From: Lysobacter capsici
GTDB taxonomy: Bacteria > Pseudomonadota > Gammaproteobacteria > Xanthomonadales > Xanthomonadaceae
Length of the DNA stretch: 64,000 nt
NCBI RefSeq assembly: GCF_018732085.1
Contig: NZ_CP076103.1
Location: 4,898,001-4,962,000, forward strand
Reading direction: 5' to 3'
The position numbers and the translations under genes are program-made. Below are positions 63,142-64,000 of this stretch, piece after piece. Under the pieces are notes generated by a model. That model was not told the DNA's origin and made no database searches. It saw only the letters and a list, made by a program, of their open reading frames with translations. Positions within the stretch are counted from its first letter, which is position 1. Each line of letters starts with the position of its first letter.

Positions 63142-64000
63142 CTACCTTATAAATCCTGCAAACCCCGGTATTCGGCAAAAGTCTAGCGTCTTTCACGACC
63201 ACCTCGCTGTCCGCCAGTATGTAGCGGACCTTTCCGAGTTCATGCGCGCTCAACTCGCCTTTGGGCTGGACCATTCTTGCCGTTTCCGGCAGATACGGAA
63301 GCCAGAAAACATTATCCACCAACGTGTCTCTGCTGCTGGCGACCACCGCGACCGTGCCCGGATCCCTGAACATCACCTGGTACGCCAGCGCCCCGCAATG
63401 GGCGTCGTCTCCGCCGGGGCTGGCGTCGTGGAGAATCTTCCAGGCGCCGATGTTCGAAAGCGACAACCATAATCCGATCGCCACCACCGCCCAAACCTTC
63501 GACCGCCGGACCGTATCGACATAAAACGCCAGCAGGCCGACGCACAACACCAGCAACAACCAGCGATGCGACATTCGATACCAGTGCGCCTCCATGCTGT
63601 CGACGGTGGCACCGAACCACGGATCGGAACTGAACTTGAATACGAATACGAACGCAATCACCGAGCCCAGCAACACAAACTGCGAGATCCAACCCAGCCA
63701 TTTACTGAAAGCGCCCTGGTCACAATCATTCCGTGGCGCCATGCACATAATCAAAAGCAACGGGAAAACCGAAAAATAATAACGGCTATGCCAACGACCC
63801 AACCCGCCCAGATCGTAGGGGGAGGTCCCCAGAGTAAAAACGATCGCGAGTGAAATCGACGCGATGCACAGCACGGAGATCAGGACCGTGTCGAGCCAGA
63901 GCGCGGCCCCCTGCTCGGTGCGCGGCCGCGCCGCCAGCAGGCCCGCGGCGGCGGAGATGCCCAGGGCGAACGGCAAGGCAAGAATGGTCAGGTGGCCCAG
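63125..64000 (-). CDS. Polytopic membrane protein, partial (5' end outside window)
   Basis: The frame is open from the window edge for 291 codons to the stop. At least five hydrophobic helices are visible, then a soluble C-terminal domain (DPGTVAVVASSRDTLVDNVF, LPETARMVQPKGELSA). The segment GGLGRWHSRYYFSVFPLLLIM resembles the GRYF-containing loop of DUF2142 or GT-C-type membrane glycosyltransferases. It may be a glycosyltransferase or flippase-like component of the glycan cluster; the missing N-terminus should carry the diagnostic motif. Confidence 0.7.
   Translation of the reverse strand: MGHLTILALPFALGISAAAGLLAARPRTEQGAALWLDTVLISVLCIASISLAIVFTLGTSPYDLGGLGRWHSRYYFSVFPLLLIMCMAPRNDCDQGAFSKWLGWISQFVLLGSVIAFVFVFKFSSDPWFGATVDSMEAHWYRMSHRWLLLVLCVGLLAFYVDTVRRSKVWAVVAIGLWLSLSNIGAWKILHDASPGGDDAHCGALAYQVMFRDPGTVAVVASSRDTLVDNVFWLPYLPETARMVQPKGELSAHELGKVRYILADSEVVVKDARLLPNTGVCRIYKVDANEL

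Overview
The window looks like a chromosomal segment of a high-GC gammaproteobacterium of the Xanthomonadaceae, most likely Lysobacter or a close relative. The evidence is the Xps-type general secretion genes in the order E-F-G-H-I-J, a purL with xanthomonad-style insertions, an lpsJ/lpsI-xanB-etfBA order like that beside the xanthomonad O-antigen locus, a katB-ankB pair, secreted glycan-active enzymes, and abundant xanthomonad-type intergenic repeats. The genus is an inference; no rRNA or tRNA gene was found.

Layout. 1-5.5 kb (minus): type II secretion genes gspE to gspJ, with gspJ cut by the window edge. 5.9-8.1 kb: a large secreted protein with three similar modules and a propeller-like C-terminal domain. 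8.3-12.0 kb: purL, intact for its last ~1000 codons but broken by several frameshifts near its start. 12.0-13.5 kb is unreadable sequence. 13.9-17.0 kb: two tandem DsbC-like lipoproteins behind xerD. 17.2-25.4 kb: an RDD protein, lptG/lptF, pepA, holC and valS. 25.4-27.3 kb is another poor region with poly-G runs. 27.6-30.2 kb: katB-ankB. 30.4-32.1 kb: overlapping pssA, a probable holD, and rimI. 32.2-37.0 kb: a DUF4124 protein, proS, an H-NS-type protein and a ThrE-type exporter. 37.2-41.9 kb: an MCE/Mla-type lipid ABC transporter operon with a CPBP membrane protease embedded in it. 42.1-46.3 kb: a GH16 enzyme, AlkB, and ETF-ubiquinone oxidoreductase interrupted by a 115-bp poly-C insertion. 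46.5-49.6 kb: scoB/scoA and an ATP-grasp protein carrying an exact 529-bp tandem duplication. 50.0-55.2 kb: xanB/manC, a hexose-6-phosphate mutarotase, a membrane protein of unknown function and etfBA. 55.3-64 kb (minus): a surface-glycan cluster (PIG-L deacetylase, GNAT, methyltransferase, small DMT protein, GT2, lipoprotein, a three-domain glycosyltransferase, and a partial polytopic protein), probably one end of the O-antigen locus.

How genes work together. ETF (etfBA) passes electrons to ETF-ubiquinone oxidoreductase. XanB makes GDP-mannose for the glycan cluster. LptFG drives LPS export, and the MCE operon probably handles phospholipid transport. HolC and the proposed HolD would form the chi-psi pair of the clamp-loader complex. 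The Xps system could export the secreted enzymes.

Two caveats. Four places (12.0-13.5 kb, 25.4-27.2 kb, 44.8 kb and 48.0-49.0 kb) look more like assembly or base-calling faults than biology. The most striking genuine sequence structure is a dispersed GGGAATC-type heptamer repeat that fills many gaps between genes, sits in frame inside purL twice and supplies the N-terminus of an ABC ATPase. I found no clearly new multigene system. The best candidates for new biology are the three-domain glycosyltransferase cluster, the secreted triple-module protein, the CPBP-containing MCE operon and the unannotated-looking HolD.
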